Below, piece after piece: positions 43,455-52,806 of a DNA stretch of 64,000 nucleotides. This stretch comes from Erysipelotrichaceae bacterium. Its GTDB lineage: Bacteria; Bacillota_I; Bacilli_A; Erysipelotrichales; Erysipelotrichaceae. Position numbers and translations under genes: made by a program. The notes beneath the pieces are model-generated. The model was not told the DNA's origin and did no database searches. It saw only the letters and a list, made by a program, of their open reading frames with translations. Numbering within the stretch: position 1 is the stretch's first letter; each line of letters begins with the position of its first letter. The stretch is taken from NCBI GenBank assembly GCA_017454765.1, contig JAFTCJ010000006.1, positions 1 through 64,000 on the forward strand, read 5' to 3'.

Positions 43455-43484
43455 ATCCTCTCTGCATTGAGAGGATTTTCTTTT
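43455..43484 (+). terminator. Intrinsic terminator of the Nif3 gene
   Basis: ATCCTCTC / GAGAGGAT, 6-base loop, then TTTCTTTT. Confidence 0.82.
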
Positions 43485-43528
43485 GGCATGGGATCATTCC
43501 CTTGCTTACAATTATGATGATTAAATCA

Positions 43529-43534
43529 TATAAT
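43529..43534 (+). promoter_or_regulatory. -10 box, leaderless-type promoter before a GTG
   Basis: TATAAT with TTACAA 17 bases upstream as a -35; 6 bases downstream is an in-frame GTG at 43541. This predicts a leaderless GTG start. Confidence 0.5.
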
Positions 43535-43540
43535 GAAGAC

Positions 43541-44023
43541 GTGGATAATTGGCTGGAAACAAAACAATTCCCTCTCAGTATGATCTCGGCTGCCGGGTTC
43601 GTCTTTAAAGACGGAAAGATCCTGATGGTCAGACATCACAAAAGAGGATGGAGCTTTCCCGGGGGAGTGGCAGAACAGGGTGAAGCAGTCCTGGATTGTC
43701 TGAAAAGGGAAATACTGGAAGAAAGCGGGATCACGGCAGAGCCTGAACATCTTGTGGGTGTCTATCAGAGACTCAGGGCCAAAGCAGGATACGGTCCGCT
43801 GGAGGGAAGCGAACTTCCGCCGGTGATCGTCCTGACATTCATCTGTGATTACTCCAGAGGAGAAGAGATCGTTTCGGAAGAATGTACTGATGTTGCCTGG
43901 TTCACGCTTGAGCAGGCAGCGGAAGCGATCACAGACACAAATACGAAAAGAATGTTTGAAGATATGTTCAGATATGAAGGAAATGTCATCTTTGACGTTT
44001 TCGGAAATGAAAAAGATAAGTGA
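43541..44023 (+). CDS. Nudix hydrolase
   Basis: A 160-residue protein with the Nudix box GGVAEQGEAVLDCLKREILEES in the form GxxxxxEx7REUxEExG. It would hydrolyse a nucleotide or nucleotide-sugar diphosphate. The start is uncertain: GTG 43541 fits the local 6-base promoter spacing; ATG 43514 and 43517 are also in frame but lie upstream of that promoter. The stop overlaps the start region of the TudS-like gene. Confidence 0.8.
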   Translation: MDNWLETKQFPLSMISAAGFVFKDGKILMVRHHKRGWSFPGGVAEQGEAVLDCLKREILEESGITAEPEHLVGVYQRLRAKAGYGPLEGSELPPVIVLTFICDYSRGEEIVSEECTDVAWFTLEQAAEAITDTNTKRMFEDMFRYEGNVIFDVFGNEKDK

Positions 44024-44034
44024 TGGAGGATCCC

Positions 44035-44589
44035 ATGAAAAAGATCATATTCGTATCCCATTGTATTCTCAATACCGCATCCAAAGTCGTCCTCTATGAC
44101 AAAGAAGAGATCGAAGCAGAGGAAGATATCCGTCTTCGTTTTGTGAGCGAAGCGGTGAAAGCAGGCATTCAGCTGATTCAGCTTCCCTGTCCGGAATTCA
44201 CTTTATACGGTTCCAGAAGATGGGGACATGTCTCCGATCAGTTTGATAATCCCTTTTTCAGGAATCACTGCCGGAAGATACTGGAACCGTTTATTCTTCA
44301 GCTGAAAGAGTATCTGAACAATGATTCTTTTGAAGTTCTGGGGATCGTAGGCATCGACGGTTCGCCTTCCTGCGGTGTGGATTATACCTGCAAAGGGGAA
44401 TGGTTCGGTTCCTTTGAAGCCAGAACAGATCTTGATCAGACGCTGAACAGCGCGAAGATGACATCCGGCAACGGTGTCTTCATTGACGAACTGAAGAGGA
44501 TGCTGAAGGAAGAAGGTCTCCTGGATAAAATAAAGATCACTTCTTTATACGCAAAAGAACCGGAAAAGTGCCTGGATCTGATCAGATAG
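44035..44589 (+). CDS. TudS-related desulfidase (DUF523-like)
   Basis: A 184-residue protein. Cysteines in VSHCILNTASK, LPCPEF and GSPSCGVD match the TudS (2-thiouracil desulfurase) family that holds a [4Fe-4S] cluster. GGAGG precedes ATG 44035; an upstream ATG at 44020 is less likely. It follows the Nudix gene closely, so the two may share a transcript. The natural substrate is unknown. Confidence 0.7.
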   Translation: MKKIIFVSHCILNTASKVVLYDKEEIEAEEDIRLRFVSEAVKAGIQLIQLPCPEFTLYGSRRWGHVSDQFDNPFFRNHCRKILEPFILQLKEYLNNDSFEVLGIVGIDGSPSCGVDYTCKGEWFGSFEARTDLDQTLNSAKMTSGNGVFIDELKRMLKEEGLLDKIKITSLYAKEPEKCLDLIR

Positions 44590-44594
44590 AAATG

Positions 44595-44617
44595 AAGCCA
44601 TGTAAAATGGCTTTTTT
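44595..44617 (+). terminator. Intrinsic terminator
   Basis: AAGCCAT / ATGGCTT, 5-base loop, then T-run. Confidence 0.8.
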
Positions 44618-44648
44618 GATAGTTTTGAAGGATAATAGTATCAAGATT

Positions 44649-45401
44649 ATGGAAGAGAAGAAACCATCGGATATGATCGTTGACGGAGTCCTGAACTACG
44701 GTGTGGAAGTAGGCAGGTTTTTGTTTGAAGAAGAACGTACGACCGTGTATGTCATTTCCGATTTTCCTCATATCGGTGCTTCCGACGCATTTATGGTCTA
44801 CCAGATCTCGAAAGAGGATTATGACAGATTGCTGGCGATGTCTTGTCAAAACAGAATGCCGGATCTTCCTGTGAGTGCAGATGTGACGGATGCCTGCCAC
44901 AGGGAATTCCTCTGCGGTGAATCGGCTTACTGTTTACGGAACAGATGCACATTGAAAGATGTTGATCTGTCTTTGGCAGAGACTGATGAAAACGGAAGAA
45001 AAACCGGCTGTAAAGAAGAAGAATACTTTGTGAACCACTTTGTGAAGAAAAACAGACGGGAACGTCTCCTGTTTGAACTGAGCCGACCGGATAAAAGATT
45101 CAGAGGCCTCAGCCGATTCTGCCATCAGGCGAAAGAACTGCTGGATCCGGAAAGGATCCTCATGAAAGGGGACGATCTGGAGTGCAGAGATGATTTTCAG
45201 AGATTTATGGAAAAATATGATGAACTCTGTTTTGTGATGTCCCCCGATCCGTATATTGACAAAGTATATCATTCCTTGAAAGAAGCAGTTATTCAGGCAC
45301 TGTCAGGAACGGATGCGGTCATCATCATCGGAAACGGTTTTGCGCTTGTGATTTCGGAAGCGATGAAAAGAAGAGAGAAATATCTGCTTTCGGCGGAATA
45401 A
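44649..45401 (+). CDS. Unrecognised 250-residue protein with a cysteine cluster
   Basis: No family is recognised. The sequence has a cysteine-rich stretch in the middle (DACHREFLCGESAYCLRNRC, a C-x5-C-x5-C-x4-C pattern) that may hold a metal or Fe-S centre, a charged region, and a C-terminal region with DAVIIIGNGFALVISEAMK. No signal or membrane helix. It stands between the TudS-like gene and a nucleoside hydrolase. No clear ribosome site; TAGTAT lies 7 bases before the ATG. Confidence 0.6.
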   Translation: MEEKKPSDMIVDGVLNYGVEVGRFLFEEERTTVYVISDFPHIGASDAFMVYQISKEDYDRLLAMSCQNRMPDLPVSADVTDACHREFLCGESAYCLRNRCTLKDVDLSLAETDENGRKTGCKEEEYFVNHFVKKNRRERLLFELSRPDKRFRGLSRFCHQAKELLDPERILMKGDDLECRDDFQRFMEKYDELCFVMSPDPYIDKVYHSLKEAVIQALSGTDAVIIIGNGFALVISEAMKRREKYLLSAE

Positions 45402-45422
45402 AAACAAGGGGGTAATCGAACC

Positions 45423-45623
45423 ATAAAAACATTATTCAGAAACAGGATGATTTACGATCGAAGCTGTGAAAAGCCATGCCGGAGCGATATCCTGATCGAG
45501 GACGACAGGATCGTTGAAGTCGCAAAGAAGACCGACAGTCCTGCCGATGAGATCGTCAAAAGACTGATGGAAGATGGTCTTTCCGTCTTCATGACCGATG
45601 AAGTGGTACTGCATTTAACATAA
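45423..45623 (+). pseudogene. Remnant of a metal-dependent amidohydrolase
   Basis: AAGGGGG is followed, 9 bases on, by ATA AAA ACA TTA, in frame with TLFRNRMIYDRS and DILIEDDRIVEV, the N-terminal pattern of amidohydrolases (dihydroorotase/D-aminoacylase type). The start codon appears mutated (ATA), and after about 35 residues the sequence jumps to an unrelated-looking 25-residue end with stop at 45623. ATG 45447 would allow a 58-residue product. The next gene starts one base later. Confidence 0.6.
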
Positions 45624-45624
45624 A

Positions 45625-46560
45625 ATGAGTGATAAAAGAAAACTGATCATAGACACTGACTGCGGCAGCGATGATGCCATGGCGATCGCCATGGCTTTAA
45701 GAGATGAGGATTATGAGATCCTGATGTTTTCGGCTGTTTCAGGCAATGTCAGAGTGAAGCAGGCTGCCTATAATGTCCTGACGACGATAAAGCTGGCCGG
45801 TACCTATGCTCCGCCGGTTTACATCGGCAGCAACGAGATGCTGAAACGGGATTTTGTCGGTGCCTATGATACCCATGGATTAGACGGCATGGGGGATCTA
45901 AACCTGGTGGATTATTCCAGGGAAGCGAATGAAGGCGACGGAGTCGATATGATCATCAAGACATTAAAAGATCATGAAGACAAAAGCATCGATCTGATCA
46001 CGTTGGGTCCTTTGACCAATATCGCAAAAGCTGTGATGAAAGATCCTGAAACGATGAGAAGAATCAGAAGAGTCGTATCGATGGCCGGAGCGGATGGAGT
46101 CGGCGGTAATGTGACAGAACATGCGGAATTCAATATCTGGCAGGATGCGGAGGCTTTCAAGATCGTTCTGGATTTCGGTTTTGAAGATATCGTATTCGTG
46201 ACCTGGGATGCCTCGCTGGGTGATTGCGTACTGGAAGAAGAGGATATTGAAAGGATCAGGAACCTTTCGCCTCTGGGCCGTTTCTGCATCGACAGCAATG
46301 TCACGCTGCTGCAGCTGAATCAGAGAAGGTTCCACAGGGATATCCTGGATATGGCCGATCCGGCTGCGATGTGTGCGGCCTTATACCCCGAAAGCATCGC
46401 TTCCTGCGAGCTGTGTCATCTGGATGTGGATCTGGATGAGGGAGAATACTACGGCCATCTGTCGATCGACCGGACAGGAAACAGCCTTCCCAATGCCGGA
46501 CTGTGCACAAAACTGAATGCCGATCTCTACAAGCAGTATGTACTGGATCATCTGAAATAA
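45625..46560 (+). CDS. Inosine-uridine-preferring nucleoside hydrolase
   Basis: A 311-residue enzyme that cleaves ribonucleosides to base and ribose. The calcium-binding DTDCGSDDA (10-18) and MAGADGVGGNVTEHAEFN are present. It follows the amidohydrolase remnant by one base, so it was probably the second gene of that operon. No ribosome site of its own can be seen. Substrate range not predictable. Confidence 0.9.
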   Translation: MSDKRKLIIDTDCGSDDAMAIAMALRDEDYEILMFSAVSGNVRVKQAAYNVLTTIKLAGTYAPPVYIGSNEMLKRDFVGAYDTHGLDGMGDLNLVDYSREANEGDGVDMIIKTLKDHEDKSIDLITLGPLTNIAKAVMKDPETMRRIRRVVSMAGADGVGGNVTEHAEFNIWQDAEAFKIVLDFGFEDIVFVTWDASLGDCVLEEEDIERIRNLSPLGRFCIDSNVTLLQLNQRRFHRDILDMADPAAMCAALYPESIASCELCHLDVDLDEGEYYGHLSIDRTGNSLPNAGLCTKLNADLYKQYVLDHLK

Positions 46561-46587
46561 AAAAAGAGCCGCTTTACAGCGACTCTA
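46558..46587 (-). terminator. Terminator between the nucleoside hydrolase and TraB genes
   Basis: AGAGCCGCT / AGCGACTCT stem with one mismatch and a 4-base loop. On the minus strand it is followed by seven T. The TraB stop lies in the loop. Confidence 0.72.
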
Positions 46588-47737
46588 TGAATTTCTTGAC
46601 GATATCGATTCCTGATACGAAGGTCCCGATACTGGAGAAGAGATTGGCGAAGATGACGACCATGAATGTCCTGGTGACTCTGTTTTTCCAAAAGCCTTTC
46701 ACGGTGGAGACATCTTCATTGAGATCTTCAAAGTCTCTGACCTTCGGTTTGCGGATCATGGCTTCAACGATGCCTGCAAACCAGCCTGAGGCCAGAAGCG
46801 GATTGAGTGAAGTGATCGGCGACATGACAAAGGCCGTCAGGATCGAAAGGGGATGTCCCAGAGCACAGAGTACACCCAGTGCACTGAGGCCGCCGTTCCA
46901 TAAGACCCAGGAGTGGATCTGCGACAGGCCGAGATCCCTGTTCTTGATGATCGTGGCGATGATCAGCAGGATGATGGCTGCCGGGACCATGTATTTGATA
47001 TAGGACGAGAGTCCTTTTTTCTTTTCGACTTTTTCCAGTTCTTCCAGATCGAAATCCTGATCGATGTATCTGCTGATACCCAGGGAGTGGGCGGCACCGA
47101 TGATGGCTACGATCTTCTTTCCCGGTGCTGTCTTGATCTTCTGTGTCAGATACTGGTCTCTTTCATCGACCAGCACTTCCTTGACCGTCGGGAACTCCTT
47201 GGCGATCTCGGAGATGGCCGCTTCCAGAGCATCTGCTTCCTTGAGCTTGGCGAGATCTTCTTCAGTGATATCCTCGTCTTCAAAAAGTGAACCGATGATT
47301 CCTGTCAGCATCTTGACTCTTTCCGATGTGGAAAGCTTGTTCCAGATGCGGGAGAAGGTCTGCTTGATCGGTCTGTCGGCCAGGATCAGAGGGATGTTCC
47401 TTTCCTTGGCCTGGGCAATGCCTTCGCTCATCTCGCCGCCGGTCTTGCTTCCAAGGGATTTGGCGATCTTTCTCTGGAAGGAAGAAAGGATGAGATTGAC
47501 CATCAGAAAACCGACCTGTTTCTGCTTGATAATCTCGATGATATCGGTATTGCGCCATTTGTCGGGATCTTCCAAAGAAGCGTAGCGCTGTTCATCCAGC
47601 TCAATGCATATGGCATCCGGCTGTATTTCCTCGATGCAGCTTCTGACGTCTTCGACCGATGTTTTTGACACATGAGCGGTCTTGACCAGATAGATCTCTT
47701 TATCCTGATATTCAAGTTTGACGATATTTTCGGACAT
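46574..47737 (-). CDS. TraB/PrgY-family membrane protein
   Basis: A 387-residue protein with an N-terminal TraB/GumN domain (YLVKTAHVSKTSVEDVRSCI, AICIELDEQRY, AIIGAAHSLGI) and a C-terminal part with about four membrane helices from 245 on. Enterococcal PrgY/TraB shuts down peptide pheromone; most chromosomal homologues have unknown roles. The leaderless-type -10 is shared with a divergent one at 47763. Confidence 0.8.
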   Translation of the reverse strand: MSENIVKLEYQDKEIYLVKTAHVSKTSVEDVRSCIEEIQPDAICIELDEQRYASLEDPDKWRNTDIIEIIKQKQVGFLMVNLILSSFQRKIAKSLGSKTGGEMSEGIAQAKERNIPLILADRPIKQTFSRIWNKLSTSERVKMLTGIIGSLFEDEDITEEDLAKLKEADALEAAISEIAKEFPTVKEVLVDERDQYLTQKIKTAPGKKIVAIIGAAHSLGISRYIDQDFDLEELEKVEKKKGLSSYIKYMVPAAIILLIIATIIKNRDLGLSQIHSWVLWNGGLSALGVLCALGHPLSILTAFVMSPITSLNPLLASGWFAGIVEAMIRKPKVRDFEDLNEDVSTVKGFWKNRVTRTFMVVIFANLFSSIGTFVSGIDIVKKFIESL

Positions 47738-47743
47738 AAAACC

Positions 47744-47749
47744 ATTATA
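47744..47749 (-). promoter_or_regulatory. -10 box, leaderless-type promoter
   Basis: TATAAT on the minus strand with TGC before it (extended -10), 6 bases (GGTTTT), ATG 47737. Confidence 0.62.
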
Positions 47750-47762
47750 GCATCACGTATTG

Positions 47763-47768
47763 TATAAT
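47763..47768 (+). promoter_or_regulatory. -10 box, leaderless-type promoter
   Basis: TATAAT, 6 bases (GGAGAG), GTG at 47775; an ATG follows at 47781 with GGAGAGGTGAAA before it. Confidence 0.52.
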
Positions 47769-47774
47769 GGAGAG

Positions 47775-48239
47775 GTGAAAATGACAGGGGAAGAAGAAAA
47801 GCAGTTCGATTCTTATCTTGAGAAATATCTGAAGGATCCGCATGTCTTAAAGATGGATGAGTACAAGGCACACGGAAAAAACAGTGTCCTTTCTCATTCC
47901 GTCGATGTGGCAAAGACAGCGTACTGTCTCAACCGTGATCTGCATATGCATGCGGATCTGGATACGCTGCTGACGGGAGCGATCCTGCATGATTTCTATC
48001 TTTACGACTGGCATGACGCCAGGCTTTTTGTCAATATCTTCAAGATGCACGGCTATACCCATCCGGCAAAGGCCTGTGAGAATGCTGTGACTTATTTCGG
48101 TGTGAACGATGATGTACAGGAAGTCATACGCTGCCATATGTGGCCGCTGACGCTGCGCTCATTTCCGAAAAGCAGGGAAGCGATACTTGTGTGCATGGCC
48201 GACAAGCTCTGTGCAATCAGGGAGACGTTTGACAGATGA
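47775..48239 (+). CDS. HD-domain phosphohydrolase
   Basis: A 154-residue metal-dependent phosphohydrolase of the HD superfamily. His and Asp ligands in LSHSVDVAKTA and ILHDFYLYDWHDA, with HPAKACENAVTYF and IRCHMWP further on. The start may be GTG 47775 (leaderless spacing) or ATG 47781. It overlaps the CmpB-like gene by 4 bases. The substrate is not known. Confidence 0.8.
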   Translation: MKMTGEEEKQFDSYLEKYLKDPHVLKMDEYKAHGKNSVLSHSVDVAKTAYCLNRDLHMHADLDTLLTGAILHDFYLYDWHDARLFVNIFKMHGYTHPAKACENAVTYFGVNDDVQEVIRCHMWPLTLRSFPKSREAILVCMADKLCAIRETFDR

Positions 48240-49042
48240 TCTGCCGCTGCATGATATACTTTTCGATCTTTTCCGTGATCGGCTATTTCTATGAGAGTCT
48301 GGCAATGACGATATGGGCCGGCAAATGGGACAACCGCGGTTTTCTCTACGGACCGGCCATACCCATCTACGGCGCCGGTGCACTGCTTGGGACGATATTG
48401 TTTGAGTATTTCTATACGGATTACACGCCGATGAGCGTATTCCTCATAAGCATGTTTGTATCAGCTCTCATGGAGTATGTGGTACACTATGTGCTGGAAC
48501 AGATATTCCATGCATACTGGTGGGATTATTCCAAAGCGCCTCTCAACATCAACGGACGCATCTGTCTGCCGGCCAGTATCGGTTTCGGTATAGCGGGACT
48601 GATCATCATCTATGTGTTCAATCCGATCCTGCTTCCTGTGATACAGGGGATCGATCAGACGGTCTGTGAACTCCTGGCGTTATTGTTGTGTGCCCTGTTT
48701 GCGGCGGATACGACAGTGACGGTATGCGTCATCTCGAGTTTCATCAGAAGAGTCGAGCGTTTCGACAATTCGATCAACGAACATATGGATTCTTTCTTCA
48801 GCAATTTCCTGGATGAATCCAAGGGCATCAACAACAAGTTTTATTCCGCAGTCGACAAGATCGAAGACAGAAGGAAGAGATTCATCGATTCCAGGATTGA
48901 AAGAGCCATCGATTCGATGGATGATGTATATAAGGGGATCTTATCAAGGATCAAGGGTTTCAGAGGCAATATGCATTCCGTCAGACTGAACGAGGTGCTT
49001 TCTAAAGTCAGAAACAGGATCAAGAGAAAAAAAGATGAATGA
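48236..49042 (+). CDS. CmpB-like membrane protein (putative ABC-transporter type IV)
   Basis: A 268-residue protein with four or five helices and the signature WDNRGFLYGPAIPIYGAGAL of the PF06541 family. A cytosolic, charged tail from about residue 175 contains heptad-like helices (SINEHMDSFFSNFL). It overlaps uvrA by 8 bases. Function unknown in spite of the family name. Confidence 0.72.
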   Translation: MICRCMIYFSIFSVIGYFYESLAMTIWAGKWDNRGFLYGPAIPIYGAGALLGTILFEYFYTDYTPMSVFLISMFVSALMEYVVHYVLEQIFHAYWWDYSKAPLNINGRICLPASIGFGIAGLIIIYVFNPILLPVIQGIDQTVCELLALLLCALFAADTTVTVCVISSFIRRVERFDNSINEHMDSFFSNFLDESKGINNKFYSAVDKIEDRRKRFIDSRIERAIDSMDDVYKGILSRIKGFRGNMHSVRLNEVLSKVRNRIKRKKDE

Positions 49043-51863
49043 TAAAATCATAATCCGCGGTGCCAGAGTCAATAATCTAAAGAATATCTCTCTGGATCTG
49101 CCGCGAAACAAGATGATCGTAATGACAGGTCTTTCCGGTTCCGGCAAGACTTCTTTGGCGTTCGACACCATCTATGCCGAAGGGCAGAGACGCTATGTGG
49201 AATCACTGTCAAGCTATGCCAGACAGTTTCTGGGCGGCGTGGACAAGCCGGATGTCGATGTGATCGAAGGCCTTTCGCCGGCGATCGCGATCGATCAGAA
49301 GACCACTTCCAACAATCCCCGTTCGACGGTGGCGACGATCACTGAGATCTATGACTATCTGCGTCTTCTGTATGCCCGCTGCGGTATTGCCTACTGTCCC
49401 AATCACAATGAGCCGATCGAGGCGATGACGGTCTCCGGCATGGTGAGGAACATCATGACCTATGAAAACGGCGAGAGGATGGAGATCCTGGCTAATGTCG
49501 TCAGCAATAAAAAGGGTACTTTCAAGGATTATTTCGAAAAACTGAAAAAAGACGGTTTCCTGAGACTTTATGTCGATGATGTGCTTTATGACATCGATGA
49601 AGTCCCGGAACTGGACAAGAATAAGAGACACAATATCGAAGTCGTCGTCGACCGTATCGTCAAGAAAGAGGGCATCGAGACAAGGCTCAATGACTCTCTG
49701 GAGATCGCTTTGAGACTGGCGGATGGGACCTGTGTCGTGAAACACGGAGACAGAAAAGATCTGTTTTCTTCCCATCAGGCCTGTCCCAAGTGCGGTTTCA
49801 CGGTCCCGAGACTGGAACCGCGTCTGTTTTCCTTCAACTCGCCTTTAGGTGCCTGCGATGAATGCAAGGGCTTAGGCGTGACGATGTCGGTCGATCTGGA
49901 CTATCTGATGCCCGATCGCAGCAAGTCCATATCGGAAGGCGGCGTCCGCTACTACAAGAACATCTACGGAAGCAACAATCTGGAATGGCAGAATTTTGCG
50001 ACTTTGCTGGAACATTACGGGATCTCCGAAGACAAACCTTTGAACAAGATGACGGAAAAGGAGATGAACATCATCCTTTACGGTTCCACGGAGGAGATCA
50101 GATATACGGTGACTTCCACCGGCGGTACGACCTACAACAAGTTCGGCTATATCGAAGGCGTCAAGAGCCTGATCGAAAGAAGATTCGAAGAGACGCAGTC
50201 GAAATTCGGTAAAGAATACTACGGTTCTTTCATGACCGAATCGGAATGCAAGAAGTGTCACGGAGCCAGACTCAATGATAAAGTACTGGCTGTCAGAGTC
50301 GGCGGTCTCAATATCAATGAATTCACCCGCATGTCGATCATCCAGGCCTATGATTTCATCGATCATCTGGAACTTGACACCATGAGGGCGGAGATCGCCA
50401 GGACATTGCTGAACGAACTGAAATCGAGACTGCGTTTCCTCAAGGATGTCGGTCTGGATTATCTGACGCTGGACCGTGTCGCCGGTTCCTTATCGGGCGG
50501 TGAAGCCCAGCGTATCCGTCTGGCGACCCAGATCGGTTCGGCGCTGACGGGCGTGCTCTATGTCCTGGATGAACCTTCCATCGGATTGCATCAGAAGGAT
50601 AATGCCAAACTGATCGAGACTCTGAAGAAGATGAGGGATCTTGACAATACCGTCATCGTCGTCGAACATGATGCCGAGACCATGTTGTCTTCGGACTATA
50701 TTGTCGATATCGGTCCCGGTGCCGGCAAGGAAGGCGGAGAAGTCGTCTTTACGGGCACGCCGGAAGAAATACTGAAGGATCAGAAGTCGATCACCGGCCA
50801 GTATCTGTCATTCAGAAAGCAGATCCCGATCCCCGAAAAGAGAAGAAAGGGCAACGGCAGATATCTCAAGATCATCGGTGCGCAGGAAAACAACCTGAAG
50901 AATATCGATGTTTCCATACCTCTGGGCAAGTTTACCTGTGTGACCGGCGTTTCCGGTTCAGGCAAATCTTCGCTGATCATCGAGACGATGACCAAGGCGA
51001 TCATGAAGTCTCTGGACAGAGTCAGGATCAGACCGGGCAAAGCCAGAGAGATCAAAGGCCTCGAGAATATCGACAAGATCGTCTACATCACTCAGGATCC
51101 GATCGGACGTACGCCGCGTTCCAATCCGGCGACATATACCGGTGTCTTTGATGACATCAGGGATCTTTATGCGATGACGCCCGATTCCAAGGAGAGAGGA
51201 TATACCAAGTCCCGTTATTCCTTCAATGTACCGGGCGGACGCTGTGAAGCCTGCTATGGCGACGGTGTGAAGCGGATCTCGATGCTGTTCATACCGGATG
51301 TCTATGTCGAATGTGAGGAGTGTCACGGCAAGCGCTACAATGCCGAGACGCTGGAAGTGAGATATAAAGGCAAGAATATTTATGATGTCTTAAAGATGAG
51401 CGTTAAGGAAGCGCTTGATTTCTTCAAAAATCACAAGCGGATCAAAGACAAGCTGCAGGTCCTGTATGATGTGGGCCTGGGTTATATCGAACTGGGCCAG
51501 TCGGCAACGACCTTATCGGGCGGTGAAGCCCAGAGAGTCAAACTGGCTTCCGAGCTGCAGAAGAAGCCTACCGGCAAGACGATGTTTGTGCTGGATGAAC
51601 CGACGACCGGACTGCACATGGACGATGTGCTCAAACTGATACGGATCATCGACAGGATCGTCGATAACGGCGATTCCGTGGTCGTGATCGAACATAATCT
51701 CGATGTGATCAAATGTGCCGACCAAATCATCGACCTGGGTCCCGACGGCGGAGACAACGGCGGCGAAGTCATCGCGGAGGGAACTCCGGAAGAAGTGGCG
51801 GAAATGGATCATTCCTATACCGGTCAGTATCTGAAGAAAGTGTTAGGTGATAAACATGGCTAA
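49035..51863 (+). CDS. uvrA: Excinuclease ABC subunit A
   Basis: A 942-residue nucleotide-excision repair ATPase that finds DNA damage with UvrB. Two ABC modules (GLSGSGKTS and GVSGSGKSS Walker A; two LSGGEAQR signatures; LDEPSIGLHQ and LDEPTTGLHM) and two zinc modules (CPKCGF...CDECKG, CEACYGDG...CEECHG). uvrB is not next to it here. hprK starts 8 bases inside its 3' end. Confidence 0.97.
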   Translation: MNDKIIIRGARVNNLKNISLDLPRNKMIVMTGLSGSGKTSLAFDTIYAEGQRRYVESLSSYARQFLGGVDKPDVDVIEGLSPAIAIDQKTTSNNPRSTVATITEIYDYLRLLYARCGIAYCPNHNEPIEAMTVSGMVRNIMTYENGERMEILANVVSNKKGTFKDYFEKLKKDGFLRLYVDDVLYDIDEVPELDKNKRHNIEVVVDRIVKKEGIETRLNDSLEIALRLADGTCVVKHGDRKDLFSSHQACPKCGFTVPRLEPRLFSFNSPLGACDECKGLGVTMSVDLDYLMPDRSKSISEGGVRYYKNIYGSNNLEWQNFATLLEHYGISEDKPLNKMTEKEMNIILYGSTEEIRYTVTSTGGTTYNKFGYIEGVKSLIERRFEETQSKFGKEYYGSFMTESECKKCHGARLNDKVLAVRVGGLNINEFTRMSIIQAYDFIDHLELDTMRAEIARTLLNELKSRLRFLKDVGLDYLTLDRVAGSLSGGEAQRIRLATQIGSALTGVLYVLDEPSIGLHQKDNAKLIETLKKMRDLDNTVIVVEHDAETMLSSDYIVDIGPGAGKEGGEVVFTGTPEEILKDQKSITGQYLSFRKQIPIPEKRRKGNGRYLKIIGAQENNLKNIDVSIPLGKFTCVTGVSGSGKSSLIIETMTKAIMKSLDRVRIRPGKAREIKGLENIDKIVYITQDPIGRTPRSNPATYTGVFDDIRDLYAMTPDSKERGYTKSRYSFNVPGGRCEACYGDGVKRISMLFIPDVYVECEECHGKRYNAETLEVRYKGKNIYDVLKMSVKEALDFFKNHKRIKDKLQVLYDVGLGYIELGQSATTLSGGEAQRVKLASELQKKPTGKTMFVLDEPTTGLHMDDVLKLIRIIDRIVDNGDSVVVIEHNLDVIKCADQIIDLGPDGGDNGGEVIAEGTPEEVAEMDHSYTGQYLKKVLGDKHG

Positions 51864-52806
51864 TGAAGAACTCAACAAACGTGTCTATGTCAGACAGATC
51901 AAGGAACAGCTGAATCTGGAACAGCTCTCCGGAAACGATGAGTCGCTCAACCGCTGGGCGATCGCTCCGGATATCAACAGACCGGGTCTGGAACTCTCCG
52001 GTTATCTGGAGTCCAATGACTTAAAAAGAGTCGTCATCCTGGGCACGAAGGAATATGAATACATGTCCAAGTTCGACTATGATACCCAGCGTGCGCGTTT
52101 CGAGATCATCACAGACTCCTTTACACCGTGCATCATCATGTCCGGAGAGTTTTCTGCTATGAATTCTCTGCTGGATCTGGCGAATCAGAAGAACTTCCCG
52201 GTCTTCCGCTATGAAGGGCCGACTTATCAGCTGATCGTCGATCTGGTGTCTTTTCTCTCCGAGATGCTGGCACCCTCAGACAACCTCTATGGCGTCATGA
52301 TGAACATCTACGGCAAGGGCATCATGATCACAGGTAAATCCGGCATAGGTAAATCCGAACTTGCACTGGATCTGATCAACAGGGGGCACATGCTGGTGGC
52401 GGACGACCGTGTCGATGTCACCCGCGTCCACAAGAGTCTGCTGTGCACAGCTCCGAAGATCCTGAAGCGGATGCTGGAGATCCGCGGTGTCGGCATCGTC
52501 GATGTCACCAGGATGTTCGGCGCCAACGCCTATCTCAACCGCTGCCAGCTGGATTTCGTGATCAAGCTGGTCAAATATGACGAAAGCATGGAGAACGACC
52601 GCCTCAATCCGATCAATGAGACTTTCAATGTCCTGGGACTGGAAGTACCGATGCTGATCATTCCGATCACCGAAGGTAAATCACTGTCCGTCATCATCGA
52701 AGCAGCCGTTTCCAATTATCTTTTATCCAAACTCGGCTTCAATTCCAACGAGGATTTCAAGAACAGATACCGTCAGGAACTGGAGATGAAAGGAGCGAAT
52801 CAATGA
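51856..52806 (+). CDS. hprK: HPr kinase/phosphorylase
   Basis: A 316-residue sensor of glycolytic state that phosphorylates HPr on Ser46 and can reverse this, forming pyrophosphate. Walker A GKSGIGKS (160-167), VADDRVDVTR, and the signature LEIRGVGIVDVTRMFG are present. ATG 51856 has AGGTGA before it. It overlaps the Lgt-HAD fusion by 4 bases. It controls carbon catabolite repression through CcpA, which is not in this window. Confidence 0.96.
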   Translation: MANEELNKRVYVRQIKEQLNLEQLSGNDESLNRWAIAPDINRPGLELSGYLESNDLKRVVILGTKEYEYMSKFDYDTQRARFEIITDSFTPCIIMSGEFSAMNSLLDLANQKNFPVFRYEGPTYQLIVDLVSFLSEMLAPSDNLYGVMMNIYGKGIMITGKSGIGKSELALDLINRGHMLVADDRVDVTRVHKSLLCTAPKILKRMLEIRGVGIVDVTRMFGANAYLNRCQLDFVIKLVKYDESMENDRLNPINETFNVLGLEVPMLIIPITEGKSLSVIIEAAVSNYLLSKLGFNSNEDFKNRYRQELEMKGANQ

